38,370 bases of DNA from a bacterium (GCA_905221215.1 CAJNCI010000013.1:1-38370), one strand, 5' to 3'. Positions 1 to 9,118 are shown, counted from the stretch's first letter. The notes: a model not told the origin generated them from the letters alone. Translations and numbers: made by a program.

Positions 1-78
1 CGAACACAGAAGTTAAGCCCTAGAACGCCGGAAGTAGTTGGGGGTTGCCCCCTGTGAGATATGGAAGTCGCTTAGCTC
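1..78 (+). rRNA. rrf: 5S ribosomal RNA, 3' part (5' end outside window)
   Basis: The window opens inside a 5S rRNA: the segment with CCGAACACAGAAGTTAAGCCC-like text (positions 1-20) and the later GGGGGTTGCCCCC hairpin are typical of streptococcal 5S. The mature 3' end is about 75-79, directly before tRNA-Val, so the exact end is uncertain by a few bases. It marks the end of an rRNA operon that runs on into the tRNA cluster. Confidence 0.9.
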
Positions 79-80
79 TA

Positions 81-153
81 GGGAGTTTAGCTCAGCTGGG
101 AGAGCATCTGCCTTACAAGCAGAGGGTCAGCGGTTCGATCCCGTTAACTCCCA
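81..153 (+). tRNA. tRNA-Val (anticodon UAC)
   Basis: A 73-nt cloverleaf. The acceptor arms GGGAGTT and AACTCCC pair, the anticodon loop reads CTTACAA, and the T-loop contains GGTTCGATCC. CCA is not encoded. It is the first tRNA after the 5S gene and is probably processed from the rRNA transcript. Confidence 0.96.
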
Positions 154-155
154 AA

Positions 156-228
156 GGTCCCGTAGTGTAGCGGTTATCACGTCGCCCTGTCACGGCGAAG
201 ATCGCGGGTTCGATTCCCGTCGGGACCG
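156..228 (+). tRNA. tRNA-Asp (anticodon GUC)
   Basis: A 73-nt cloverleaf with acceptor arms GGTCCCG and CGGGACC and anticodon loop CTGTCAC. It lies only 2 nt after tRNA-Val, so the two must be cut from one precursor. CCA is not encoded. Confidence 0.96.
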
Positions 229-252
229 TTTAAGATAACGCAAGTTATTTTA

Positions 253-325
253 GACTCGTTAGCTCAGTTGGTAGAGCAATTGACTTTTAATCAATGGGTC
301 ACTGGTTCGAGCCCAGTACGGGTCA
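253..325 (+). tRNA. tRNA-Lys (anticodon UUU)
   Basis: A 73-nt cloverleaf with acceptor arms GACTCGT and ACGGGTC, anticodon loop CTTTTAA and T-arm GGTTCGAGCC. CCA is not encoded. Confidence 0.96.
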
Positions 326-330
326 TATAT

Positions 331-412
331 GCGGGTTTGGCGGAATTGGCAGACGCACCAGATTTAGGATCTGGCGCTTAACGGCGTGGGGGTTCAAGTC
401 CCTTAACCCGCA
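331..412 (+). tRNA. tRNA-Leu (anticodon UAG)
   Basis: An 82-nt class II tRNA with a long variable arm. The acceptor arms GCGGGTT and AACCCGC pair, and the anticodon loop TTTAGGA gives UAG. Confidence 0.96.
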
Positions 413-430
413 TTAAGATATAATAAATGA

Positions 431-503
431 GCCGGCTTAGCTCAGTTGGTAGAGCATCTGATTTGTAATCAGAGGGTCGCGTGTTCAAGTCATGTAGCCG
501 GCA
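431..503 (+). tRNA. tRNA-Thr (anticodon UGU)
   Basis: A 73-nt cloverleaf with acceptor arms GCCGGCT and AGCCGGC and anticodon loop TTTGTAA. Confidence 0.96.
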
Positions 504-525
504 TTTTTAGATAGAAGAAAACAGT

Positions 526-597
526 GCGAACGTAGTTCAGTGGTAGAACACCACCTTGCCAAGGTGGGGGTCGCGGGTTCGAATCCCGTCGTTCGCT
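526..597 (+). tRNA. tRNA-Gly (anticodon GCC)
   Basis: A 72-nt cloverleaf with acceptor arms GCGAACG and CGTTCGC and anticodon loop TTGCCAA. Confidence 0.96.
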
Positions 598-604
598 TAG
601 AGAG

Positions 605-690
605 GCCGGGGTGGCGGAACTGGCAGACGCACAGGACTTAAAATCCTGCGATTGGTAACGATCGTACCGGTTCGATTCCGGTCCTCGGCA
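605..690 (+). tRNA. tRNA-Leu (anticodon UAA)
   Basis: An 86-nt class II tRNA with a long variable arm. The acceptor GCCGGGG pairs with CCTCGGC with one G-U, and the anticodon loop CTTAAAA gives UAA. Confidence 0.96.
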
Positions 691-699
691 TAATATAGA

Positions 700-773
700 G
701 CACCCTTAGCTCAACTGGATAGAGTACCTGACTACGAATCAGGCGGTTAGAGGTTCGACTCCTCTAGGGTGCA
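700..773 (+). tRNA. tRNA-Arg (anticodon ACG)
   Basis: A 74-nt cloverleaf with acceptor arms GCACCCT and AGGGTGC and anticodon loop CTACGAA. The A34 is expected to be modified to inosine by TadA. Confidence 0.96.
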
Positions 774-788
774 TTTTTATATTTAACT

Positions 789-862
789 CGGGAAGTAGCT
801 CAGCTTGGTAGAGTACTTGGTTTGGGACCAAGGTGTCGCAGGTTCGAATCCTGTCTTCCCGA
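789..862 (+). tRNA. tRNA-Pro (anticodon UGG)
   Basis: A 74-nt cloverleaf with acceptor arms CGGGAAG and CTTCCCG and anticodon loop TTTGGGA. It is the last tRNA of the cluster; a terminator begins about 10 nt downstream. Confidence 0.96.
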
Positions 863-872
863 TTCATTACAG

Positions 873-896
873 AGATACGTAAATGTATCTTTTTTA
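873..896 (+). terminator. Terminator of the rRNA-tRNA operon
   Basis: AGATAC (873-878) pairs with GTATCT (885-890) and is followed by a run of T. It sits just after the last tRNA. Confidence 0.7.
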
Positions 897-921
897 TTTT
901 AACTAGATATTATATAGATTA

Positions 922-951
922 AGAGAGAATCAGTTTGCTTCTCTCTTTTTT
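922..951 (+). terminator. Second, stronger terminator
   Basis: AGAGAGAA (922-929) pairs with TTCTCTCT (939-946), followed by T residues. Together with the hairpin at 873 it forms a double terminator after a highly expressed stable-RNA operon. Confidence 0.8.
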
Positions 952-953
952 GG

Positions 954-1003
954 GGCTCTATAATATTTGTAGTGGGTAAATCCCCTATAGATATTATGGA
1001 GCC
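954..1003 (+). repeat. Imperfect inverted repeat at the probable left end of the ISL3-type remnant
   Basis: Arms of about 23 nt (954-976 and 981-1003) begin GGCTCTATAATAT and end ATATTATGGAGCC, matching at about 18 of 23 positions around a 4-nt centre. The long hairpin lies upstream of the truncated transposase reading frame. It may belong to the terminal region of the element, or block read-through into it. I cannot confirm the exact IS terminus from memory. Confidence 0.5.
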
Positions 1004-1077
1004 TATTTTTGTGTAGAAAAAAAGTCCCATATGACCTATAATGAAAAGCGACAAAACAATTCATTAGAAAGATTCAT

Positions 1078-1314
1078 ATGGAACAATTACGTTTTATCAC
1101 AAAACAACTCGATATCAAAGACTCAAACATCAAAATTCTAGACATCATCAATAAGGATACACACAAGGAAATCATCGCCAAACTGGATTATGAGCCTCCA
1201 TCGTGTCCTAACTGTGGAAGTCAAATGAAGAAATATGACTTTCAAAAATCGTCTAAAATTCCTTTAAAATCAGCGTATACTTTTTGTTTCCTGCCTTGTT
1301 TAATAATACTGTAG
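1078..1314 (+). pseudogene. Truncated ISL3-family transposase (N-terminal fragment, IS1167-like)
   Basis: The frame starts MEQLRFITKQ and matches the N-terminus of ISL3-family transposases of streptococci (IS1167 type, normally about 400 residues). The CPNC pair, the start of the N-terminal zinc-binding region, is visible. Similarity is lost at about residue 65 (near 1272), after which the frame runs through unrelated AT-rich DNA to a stop at 1314. The DDE catalytic domain is absent, so this is a dead remnant of an element inserted after the tRNA cluster. The 3' end of the IS is not recognisable, so the deletion also removed its right terminus. Confidence 0.8.
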
Positions 1315-1627
1315 TTAATTATACACATTGAAATTTAATAGATTTTATAGCACTTATAAATTTTTAAGAAAGCAATAGAAGAGTTTTATTCAACTTATAA
1401 TATATGTGTTTGTATGATAAAAATTTCTGCTTTTTTGATTTTGAATGTGTATTAATTTACATTATAGTGTGAATTGGGTTTGATATTTCTTTTGAGGAGG
1501 CTGCCTTAGATTTTTCTACTTGTGTTTTATTGTATAGTGTATCTTGCTTATTTTGAACAGAATCTTTTATGACATTTGTCATATTTCCTAGTGACAGAAG
1601 CATCTAGCTCCTCCAACGTCAAAAGAC
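1315..1627. other. AT-rich intergenic region without a recognisable gene
   Basis: About 310 nt, rich in A and T, with no open frame that has a plausible ribosome binding site. It holds short palindromes near its right end (see 1569-1595) and then the promoter of the transporter/two-component operon. In reference pneumococci a comX copy adjoins an rRNA/tRNA cluster here (from memory), but no comX sequence is present. Confidence 0.6.
1569..1595. promoter_or_regulatory. Candidate operator: overlapping TGACA/TGTCA half-sites upstream of the ABC/two-component operon
   Basis: ATGACA (1569-1574), TGTCAT (1577-1582) and TGACA (about 1591-1595) form a palindrome with a third half-site one to one and a half helical turns away. 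They lie about 35-60 nt upstream of the -10 element at 1628. This is where a NarL/LuxR-type activator would bind, so the downstream response regulator is a natural candidate. This is inference from position and symmetry only. Confidence 0.4.
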
Positions 1628-1651
1628 TATAATTGAAGTATGAAATGGAGG
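1628..1651 (+). promoter_or_regulatory. -10 element and ribosome binding site of the small-protein/ABC/two-component operon
   Basis: TATAAT at 1628-1633 has no good -35 at the usual spacing, which suggests activator dependence. GGAGG at 1647-1651 lies 8 nt before ATG 1660 and decides the start of the first gene in favour of 1660 over the in-frame ATGs upstream. Confidence 0.6.
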
Positions 1652-1659
1652 AAGAAGAG

Positions 1660-1851
1660 ATGAGAAATAAAATGATTATAGCAGTGAGTTTAGTAGCAGC
1701 AGGAGTTATGACCTATCTCATGTTTTCGGGATTGGATGAGGATTTCTACCATTTTCCTTGGGAGCTTTTTGCTGGCTTTGGAATGATGTCTTGGCTTATC
1801 AGAGAAGGTTTGAAATTGGTCAGAGATGTGAAAAAGGAGTTTGAAAAATGA
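1660..1851 (+). CDS. Small two-helix membrane protein, unknown function
   Basis: This predicted 63-residue protein starts MRNKMIIAVS. It has two hydrophobic stretches, at about residues 5-25 and 33-48, joined by an acidic loop (DEDFYHF), and a charged C-terminus (KLVRDVKKEFEK). ATG 1660 is chosen because GGAGG lies 8 nt upstream; a frame-open ATG at 1633 overlaps the -10 element. Its stop overlaps the start of the next small protein (ATGA at 1848-1851), so the two are translationally coupled. It leads an operon encoding an ABC exporter and a two-component system. I do not recognise a named family; a role as an accessory or sensor-associated membrane peptide is only inferred from context. Confidence 0.75.
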   Translation: MRNKMIIAVSLVAAGVMTYLMFSGLDEDFYHFPWELFAGFGMMSWLIREGLKLVRDVKKEFEK

Positions 1852-2042
1852 AAAAAGCGTTTCTCTATCTTTTTATTGGACTATCACTAGTGGTATGGTT
1901 GGTAGAAATGTTTACAGGTTGGTTTGATCATGCCTTCCTTCACCAATTTATTCGTGGTGCTTGGGGGTTTGGATTTATGATTTTCGTCGTTTTCCCTATG
2001 GGAATGGAATGGTTGAAAGGAGAATCTCATGACTGTGATTAA
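1848..2042 (+). CDS. Second small two-helix membrane protein, unknown function
   Basis: This predicted 64-residue protein starts MKKAFLYLFI. Hydrophobic segments at about 4-24 and 36-55 would form two membrane helices; the C-terminus is short and charged. Its start overlaps the stop of the preceding small protein by 4 nt, and its 3' end overlaps the start of the ATPase gene by 14 nt. The whole block is therefore tightly coupled. It resembles the preceding protein in size and layout, with an aromatic loop (FTGWFDHAF here, DEDFYHFPW there), so the two may be distant paralogues. No family name can be given from the sequence. Confidence 0.75.
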   Translation: MKKAFLYLFIGLSLVVWLVEMFTGWFDHAFLHQFIRGAWGFGFMIFVVFPMGMEWLKGESHDCD

Positions 2043-2913
2043 AGTTGAGAAATTGTGTAAGAAAATAAAAGACAAGGAGATCTTGCGGAACATCTCTTTT
2101 GAAATCAACGATGGTGAATGTGTTGCCTTAATTGGTCCAAATGGTGCCGGAAAGACAACACTCTTAGATTGTTTGCTTGGAGATAAACTGGTCACAAGCG
2201 GTCAAGTATCTATTCAAGGTTTACCAGTGACGAGTTCTAAGTTAGACTATACTAGGGCTTATCTCCCTCAGGAAAATGTAATTGTTCAAAAACTAACGGT
2301 TAAAGAGTTGATTGCTTTCTTTCAACGTATCAATCCAAATCCCTTGAGTAACCAGGAAATCGATCAACTATTACAGTTTGACCAGCAACAAAAAGAGCAA
2401 TTCGCAGAAAAATTATCAGGCGGTCAAAAGCGTCTCTTCTCTTTTATCTTGACCTTAATTGGGCGACCAAAGTTAGTCTTTTTAGATGAGCCTACATCGG
2501 CCATGGATACCTCAACACGTCAACGTTTTTGGGAAATTATTCAGGATCTAAAAGAGCAAGGAGTCACCATTCTCTATTCGTCCCATTATATTGAGGAAGT
2601 GGAACACACCGCTGACCGGATTTTGGTTTTAGATAAGGGAGAGTTGATTCGTGATACGACACCTCTAGCTATGCGTAGCGAGGAAATAGAAAAGCACTTT
2701 ACCCTTCCTGTAGCTTACAAGGAAGTCGTAGAGCAGTCAAACTTGGTTGAAAACTGGGTCCTAAAACAAGATGCTCTACAAGTAGTCACTCGAGAAGCAG
2801 ATGCTTTCTGGGAATGGTTAGTTCAAGCAGGATGTAGCATACAAGAAGTTGAAGTCAATAATCGTAGTTTGCTGGATACAATCTTTGAAGAAACACAAAA
2901 GGGAGATGACTAA
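2029..2913 (+). CDS. ABC transporter ATP-binding protein
   Basis: This 294-residue ATPase has a complete nucleotide-binding domain: Walker A GPNGAGKTT (about residues 36-44), signature LSGGQKR (129-135), Walker B LVFLDEP (149-155) and the switch histidine in YSSHYIEE. The C-terminal 80 residues are a variable tail common in CcmA/NatA-type drug and peptide exporters. GAAAGGAG precedes the ATG at 2029. With the permease immediately downstream it would form a 2+2 exporter. Its linkage to a histidine kinase and response regulator is typical of systems that respond to cell-envelope stress or peptide antibiotics. The substrate cannot be told from the sequence. It corresponds, from memory, to the transporter next to pneumococcal TCS11. 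Confidence 0.93.
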   Translation: MTVIKVEKLCKKIKDKEILRNISFEINDGECVALIGPNGAGKTTLLDCLLGDKLVTSGQVSIQGLPVTSSKLDYTRAYLPQENVIVQKLTVKELIAFFQRINPNPLSNQEIDQLLQFDQQQKEQFAEKLSGGQKRLFSFILTLIGRPKLVFLDEPTSAMDTSTRQRFWEIIQDLKEQGVTILYSSHYIEEVEHTADRILVLDKGELIRDTTPLAMRSEEIEKHFTLPVAYKEVVEQSNLVENWVLKQDALQVVTREADAFWEWLVQAGCSIQEVEVNNRSLLDTIFEETQKGDD

Positions 2914-2914
2914 G

Positions 2915-3651
2915 ATGAAACGATGGATCGCACTAAACAAGATAGAATTTCTATTGACCAAACGACAACTCGTCTATTATCTATTATCCGTAGGGATGCC
3001 GACAGCCTTCTATTTATTCTTTTCAGGCATGTACCAGGATACACCAGATGGGCCAGCTAATTTTATGCGTGACTACCTCATCTCTATGACGGCCTTTTCC
3101 ATGATGTCGACAGCCATGTTTTCATTTCCAGCTGTTTTACATACCGATAAAATCAACAACTGGCAGAAAACATTACGCCATACTCCAGTAAATATGGTAG
3201 AATATTATCTATCAAAGATAACAAGTATGATGGTTGATTATTTGGTTTCAATCTTGGTGGTTTTCTCAGTTGGGCATTTTGTAAGAGGTGTGGATATGTC
3301 TCTTGGAAATTGGATTGGGGCGGCTCTCTTGCTGATAGTAGGAAGTATTGCCTTTGTAGCGATTGGTTTGACCTTGACGCTCTTACCAACTAGTCAGCTG
3401 ATGTCTGTTGTGGGCAATCTTCTTTATCTAGGCTTGGCTGTTTTAGGCGGACTCTGGATGCCCATCTCTTTATTTCCAGACTGGATGCAAGCAATCGGGA
3501 AGTGCCTACCAACCTATCAGTTGATGGAGTTGCTCAAGACCTTCTTAAACGAGGGTGGCATCAATCTATCAGCCACAGTTTATCTACTTGTTTTTTCAGC
3601 AGTTTTGTTTGGTTTGACCATTTACCTTCAAGGTTATAAGGAGAATGCTTA

Positions 3652-3652
<1 letters not shown>
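2915..3652 (+). CDS. ABC transporter permease (ABC-2 type)
   Basis: A 245-residue membrane protein starting MKRWIALNKI. About six hydrophobic segments (roughly residues 20-40, 58-78, 101-123, 135-160, 167-190, 218-240) fit an ABC-2 permease. The start at 2915 has GGGAG at 2901-2905 with 9-nt spacing; the in-frame ATG at 2906 would touch that ribosome binding site and is less likely. It begins 1 nt after the ATPase stop, and its own stop overlaps the kinase start (TAATG). It is the membrane partner of the ATPase and probably exports a lipophilic or peptide compound; the substrate is unknown. Confidence 0.9.
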
Positions 3653-5350
<1,698 letters not shown>

Positions 5351-5418
5351 TGATATAATATTTTTTTGAACATTATGTGCTAAAATTGATGGGATTGAAT
5401 GGAACAATACCAAACTTT

Positions 5419-5445
5419 AGGAGGGACTTATTCCTCCTTTTCTTT
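5419..5445 (+). terminator. Terminator of the two-component operon
   Basis: AGGAGG (5419-5424) pairs with CCTCCT (5433-5438), followed by a T-rich tract. Confidence 0.75.
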
Positions 5446-5463
5446 CTTTTGGGAGCAGTACAA

Positions 5464-5550
5464 AAGAGCTAAAATTGGTAAATTCCCAAACTAAGTTCCA
5501 CTGCTAATCCAAGTGGAAGTTACTTTGAGAAGTTACCAAGAGCTAAAATT
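5464..5550. repeat. 61-nt dispersed element flanked by 13-nt direct repeats
   Basis: The 13-mer AAGAGCTAAAATT occurs at 5464-5476 and again at 5538-5550, bracketing 61 nt that begin GGTAAATTCCC and end GTTACC. The inner part contains TTCCAC...GTGGAA as an inverted repeat. A second copy of the first 46 nt (about 43 matches) lies at 38294-38339. A small mobile or repetitive element with target duplication is a reasonable reading, but I cannot name the family. Confidence 0.6.
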
Positions 5551-5572
5551 AATAATAAAAAAGAAAAATATC

Positions 5573-5602
5573 TTGACAAGCAAGGGAAAAATTTGTTACA
5601 AT
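5573..5602 (+). promoter_or_regulatory. rpsL promoter (consensus -35, extended -10)
   Basis: TTGACA (5573-5578), 18-nt spacer, TGTTACAAT with -10 TACAAT at 5597-5602. This is one of the strongest-looking promoters in the window, as expected for a ribosomal protein operon. Transcription should start near 5609, giving a 130-nt leader. Confidence 0.85.
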
Positions 5603-5610
5603 AATAGACG

Positions 5611-5707
5611 GTACTTTTTACTTTTGGTCTCTCAAGAGTGTACAGGGACGTGCTGACAAATGTTGCAAAAGTACACACAGATGATAGCTGTCACCAAGTG
5701 TATCATC
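5611..5707 (+). promoter_or_regulatory. Structured 5' leader of the rpsL-rpsG mRNA
   Basis: Between the promoter and rpsL, GTACTTTT (5611-5618) is perfectly complementary to AAAAGTAC (5667-5674), and GATGATA (5680-5686) to TATCATC (5701-5707). The first pair would close a domain of about 64 nt that starts almost at the transcription start. The second is a 7-bp hairpin ending 31 nt before the start codon. Autoregulatory leaders are common for ribosomal protein operons; no named family is assigned here. Confidence 0.6.
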
Positions 5708-5738
5708 ACCAAAAATAAAAAAACACAGGAGAATGTAG

Positions 5739-6152
5739 ATGCCTACAATTAACCAATTGGTTCGCAAACCGCGTAAATCAAAAGTAGAAAAATCTAAATC
5801 ACCAGCTTTGAACGTTGGTTACAACAGTCATAAAAAAGTTCAAACAAACGTTTCTTCACCACAAAAACGTGGTGTTGCAACTCGTGTTGGAACAATGACA
5901 CCTAAAAAACCTAACTCAGCCCTTCGTAAATTCGCTCGTGTACGTTTGAGCAACCTTATCGAAGTTACTGCCTACATCCCAGGTATCGGACACAACTTGC
6001 AAGAGCACAGCGTGGTGCTTCTTCGCGGTGGACGTGTAAAAGACCTTCCAGGGGTACGTTACCATATCGTCCGTGGTGCACTTGATACTGCAGGTGTTAA
6101 CGATCGTAAACAAGGCCGTTCTAAATACGGTACTAAACGTCCAAAAGCATAA
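5739..6152 (+). CDS. rpsL: 30S ribosomal protein S12
   Basis: This 137-residue protein has the expected S12 length for Firmicutes. It includes the decoding-centre loop [11 protein letters not shown] (54-64) and the second loop [12 protein letters not shown]12 sits at the 30S decoding centre and controls accuracy. Lys56, whose change to Thr gives streptomycin resistance in pneumococci, is wild type, so no such resistance is predicted here. An AGGAGA ribosome binding site precedes ATG 5739. It is followed 19 nt later by rpsG, as in the classical str operon, but fusA is separated from the pair by 394 nt with its own promoter. Confidence 0.98.
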   Translation: MPTINQLVRKPRKSKVEKSKSPALNVGYNSHKKVQTNVSSPQKRGVATRVGTMTPKKPNSALRKFARVRLSNLIEVTAYIPGIGHNLQEHSVVLLRGGRVKDLPGVRYHIVRGALDTAGVNDRKQGRSKYGTKRPKA

Positions 6153-6171
6153 GGAAAGGGGATAAAGAGAA

Positions 6172-6642
6172 ATGAGTCGTAAAAATAGAGCTCCAAAACG
6201 TGACGTATTGCCAGATCCGCTTTACAATTCACAACTAGTTACTCGTCTTATCAACCGCGTTATGCTTGATGGTAAACGTGGTACAGCTGCTTCAATCGTT
6301 TACGGTGCTTTTGAGCAAATCAAAGAAGCTACTGGTAACGATGCACTTGAAGTATTTGAAACAGCTATGGAAAACATCATGCCTGTACTTGAAGTACGTG
6401 CACGTCGTGTTGGTGGATCTAACTACCAAGTCCCAGTTGAAGTTCGTCCAGAACGTCGTACAACACTTGGACTTCGTTGGTTGGTAACAATCGCTCGTCT
6501 TCGTGGTGAACACACAATGCAAGACCGTCTTGCAAAAGAAATCTTGGATGCTGCTAACAACACTGGTGCAGCTGTTAAGAAACGTGAAGACACTCACCGT
6601 ATGGCTGAAGCTAACCGTGCATTCGCACACTTCCGTTGGTAA
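6172..6642 (+). CDS. rpsG: 30S ribosomal protein S7
   Basis: This 156-residue protein has the normal bacterial S7 length and starts [10 protein letters not shown]. It contains the conserved [11 protein letters not shown] and EVRPERR segments. S7 nucleates assembly of the 30S head on the 3' major domain of 16S rRNA. A GGAAAGGGG ribosome binding site lies upstream. In E. coli, S7 represses its own operon by binding the rpsL-rpsG spacer. That spacer is only 19 nt here, so any such control would have to use another site, such as the leader or the structured region downstream. Confidence 0.98.
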
Positions 6643-6950
6643 GATAGGATGCGAAAGCGTTAAGAAAGTCCCAGAGAAAATAGGGAATCGAAGCAGGTTG
6701 CGATTGCAACCAATGAGATTCATCTTTTTCTCCAGACTTTTAGCTTGAGCTCAACTATATCATGATGCTAGGAACAGTAAGGATGCAAAGCAAAAATGGG
6801 AAACTGATGCAGTGTTCTGTGAACACAAAGCAGTTTATCTTTTTCATACAGCATCCCGTTCCGGCTCAAATCGGCTAATTAACTTTAGCCTGAGTTCAAC
6901 TCAACTTACCATCTCGTAAGTTGAAACCAACAATAGCATGAAAAGATTGA
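6643..6950 (+). ncRNA. Structured non-coding region between rpsG and fusA (candidate 3'UTR or small RNA)
   Basis: The region has no plausible gene but a striking series of nested inverted repeats. Unit 1: GAGAAAA (6674-6680)/TTTTCTC (6726-6732), GAATC (6685-6689)/GATTC (6717-6721), GGTTGC (6696-6701)/GCAACC (6706-6711). Unit 2: TTGAGC (6745-6750)/GCTCAA (6864-6869), GGAAC (6771-6775)/GTTCC (6858-6862), GGATGC (6781-6786)/GCATCC (6851-6856), AAACTG (6801-6806)/CAGTTT (6831-6836), GTGTTC (6812-6817)/GAACAC (6821-6826). Unit 3: CAACTTAC (6902-6909)/GTAAGTTG (6916-6923). The pairs are nested in the right order and end before a terminator, so this is probably a folded RNA transcribed with rpsL-rpsG. 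Confidence 0.6.
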
Positions 6951-6952
6951 CA

Positions 6953-6980
6953 ACGGGTAGGTCCTGCCTATCCGTTTTTA
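6953..6980 (+). terminator. Terminator between rpsG and fusA
   Basis: ACGGGTAGG pairs with CCTATCCGT (one G-U), followed by TTTTTATT. It closes the rpsL-rpsG transcript and the structured region before the fusA promoter. Confidence 0.8.
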
Positions 6981-6989
6981 TTAAAATCG

Positions 6990-6998
6990 TGTTATAAT
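6990..6998 (+). promoter_or_regulatory. fusA promoter (extended -10)
   Basis: TGTTATAAT, with -10 TATAAT at 6993-6998, gives a perfect extended -10. No good -35 is present at 17 nt, as is usual for extended -10 promoters. The AGGAG ribosome binding site is at 7021-7025. Confidence 0.75.
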
Positions 6999-7036
6999 AG
7001 AATAGAAATCAAAAATAAATAGGAGAAACAAACCTC

Positions 7037-9118
7037 ATGGCACGCGAATTTTCACTTGAAAAAACTCGTAATATCGGTATCATGGCTCACGTCGATGCCG
7101 GTAAAACAACAACTACTGAGCGTATTCTTTACTACACTGGTAAAATCCACAAAATCGGTGAAACTCACGAAGGTGCGTCTCAAATGGACTGGATGGAGCA
7201 AGAGCAAGAACGTGGTATCACGATCACATCTGCTGCGACAACAGCTCAATGGAACAACCACCGCGTAAACATCATCGACACACCAGGACACGTGGACTTC
7301 ACAATCGAAGTACAACGTTCTCTTCGTGTATTGGATGGTGCGGTTACCGTTCTTGACTCACAATCAGGTGTTGAGCCTCAAACTGAAACAGTTTGGCGTC
7401 AAGCAACTGAGTACGGAGTTCCACGTATCGTATTTGCCAACAAAATGGACAAAATCGGTGCTGACTTCCTTTACTCTGTAAGCACACTTCACGATCGTCT
7501 TCAAGCAAATGCACACCCAATCCAATTGCCAATCGGTTCTGAAGATGACTTCCGTGGTATCATCGACTTGATCAAGATGAAAGCTGAAATCTATACTAAC
7601 GACCTTGGTACAGATATCCTTGAAGAAGATATTCCAGCTGAATACCTTGACCAAGCACAAGAATACCGTGAAAAATTGGTTGAGGCAGTTGCTGAAACTG
7701 ACGAAGAATTGATGATGAAATACCTCGAAGGTGAAGAAATCACTAACGAAGAATTGAAAGCTGGTATCCGTAAAGCGACTATCAACGTTGAATTCTTCCC
7801 AGTATTGTGTGGTTCTGCCTTCAAAAACAAAGGTGTTCAATTGATGCTTGATGCGGTTATCGACTACCTTCCAAGCCCGCTTGACATCCCAGCAATCAAA
7901 GGTATCAACCCAGATACAGACGAAGAAGAAACTCGTCCAGCATCTGACGAAGAGCCATTTGCAGCTCTTGCCTTCAAGATCATGACAGACCCATTCGTAG
8001 GTCGTTTGACATTCTTCCGTGTTTACTCAGGTGTTCTTCAATCAGGTTCTTACGTATTGAACACTTCTAAAGGTAAACGTGAACGTATCGGACGTATCCT
8101 TCAAATGCACGCTAACAGCCGTCAAGAAATCGACACTGTTTACTCAGGTGATATCGCTGCTGCCGTTGGTTTGAAAGATACTACAACTGGTGACTCATTG
8201 ACAGATGAAAAAGCTAAAATCATCCTTGAGTCAATCAACGTTCCAGAACCAGTTATCCAATTGATGGTTGAGCCAAAATCTAAAGCTGACCAAGACAAGA
8301 TGGGTATCGCCCTTCAAAAATTGGCTGAAGAAGATCCAACATTCCGCGTTGAAACAAACGTTGAAACTGGTGAAACAGTTATCTCTGGTATGGGTGAGCT
8401 TCACCTTGACGTCCTTGTTGACCGTATGCGTCGTGAGTTCAAAGTTGAAGCGAACGTAGGTGCTCCTCAAGTATCTTACCGTGAAACATTCCGCGCTTCT
8501 ACTCAAGCACGTGGATTCTTCAAACGTCAGTCTGGTGGTAAAGGTCAATTCGGTGATGTATGGATTGAATTTACTCCAAACGAAGAAGGTAAAGGATTCG
8601 AATTCGAAAACGCAATCGTCGGTGGTGTGGTTCCTCGTGAATTTATCCCAGCGGTTGAAAAAGGTTTGGTAGAATCTATGGCTAACGGTGTTCTTGCAGG
8701 TTACCCAATGGTTGACGTTAAAGCTAAGCTTTACGATGGTTCATACCACGATGTCGACTCATCTGAAACTGCCTTCAAGATTGCGGCTTCACTTGCCCTT
8801 AAAGAAGCTGCTAAATCAGCACAACCAGCTATCCTTGAGCCAATGATGCTTGTAACAATCACTGTTCCAGAAGAAAACCTTGGTGATGTTATGGGTCACG
8901 TAACTGCTCGTCGTGGACGTGTAGATGGTATGGAAGCACACGGTAACAGCCAAATCGTTCGTGCTTACGTTCCACTTGCTGAAATGTTCGGTTACGCAAC
9001 AGTTCTTCGTTCTGCATCTCAAGGACGTGGTACATTCATGATGGTATTTGACCACTACGAAGATGTACCTAAGTCAGTACAAGAAGAAATCATTAAGAAA
9101 AACAAAGGTGAAGACTAA
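7037..9118 (+). CDS. fusA: Translation elongation factor G
   Basis: This 693-residue GTPase drives translocation on the ribosome. Domain I has G1 HVDAGKTT (18-25), the switch I threonines, G3 DTPGH and G4 NKMD. Domains II-V follow, with the domain IV segment [20 protein letters not shown]. Length and motifs are normal and no fusidic-acid-type truncation is seen. Codon choice is strongly biased, as in rpsL and rpsG, consistent with very high expression. It is transcribed from its own extended -10 promoter and ends at a strong hairpin terminator (9133). Confidence 0.98.
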   Translation: MAREFSLEKTRNIGIMAHVDAGKTTTTERILYYTGKIHKIGETHEGASQMDWMEQEQERGITITSAATTAQWNNHRVNIIDTPGHVDFTIEVQRSLRVLDGAVTVLDSQSGVEPQTETVWRQATEYGVPRIVFANKMDKIGADFLYSVSTLHDRLQANAHPIQLPIGSEDDFRGIIDLIKMKAEIYTNDLGTDILEEDIPAEYLDQAQEYREKLVEAVAETDEELMMKYLEGEEITNEELKAGIRKATINVEFFPVLCGSAFKNKGVQLMLDAVIDYLPSPLDIPAIKGINPDTDEEETRPASDEEPFAALAFKIMTDPFVGRLTFFRVYSGVLQSGSYVLNTSKGKRERIGRILQMHANSRQEIDTVYSGDIAAAVGLKDTTTGDSLTDEKAKIILESINVPEPVIQLMVEPKSKADQDKMGIALQKLAEEDPTFRVETNVETGETVISGMGELHLDVLVDRMRREFKVEANVGAPQVSYRETFRASTQARGFFKRQSGGKGQFGDVWIEFTPNEEGKGFEFENAIVGGVVPREFIPAVEKGLVESMANGVLAGYPMVDVKAKLYDGSYHDVDSSETAFKIAASLALKEAAKSAQPAILEPMMLVTITVPEENLGDVMGHVTARRGRVDGMEAHGNSQIVRAYVPLAEMFGYATVLRSASQGRGTFMMVFDHYEDVPKSVQEEIIKKNKGED

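Noticed and set aside
38..238. 66-residue frame
   Set aside because: It runs through 5S rRNA, tRNA-Val and tRNA-Asp.
1315..1627. comX or a bacteriocin-like small gene next to the rRNA cluster
   Set aside because: No frame resembles ComX, no double-glycine leader and no ribosome binding site with a credible frame was found.
5901..5940. Streptomycin-resistance change in rpsL
   Set aside because: Lys56 and the second loop (VKDLPGV) are wild type.
7364..7840. Long minus-strand frames inside rpsL, rpsG, fusA and polC
   Set aside because: They mirror the strong codon bias of highly expressed genes on the other strand, lack ribosome binding sites and give Cys/Phe/Ser-rich nonsense proteins.
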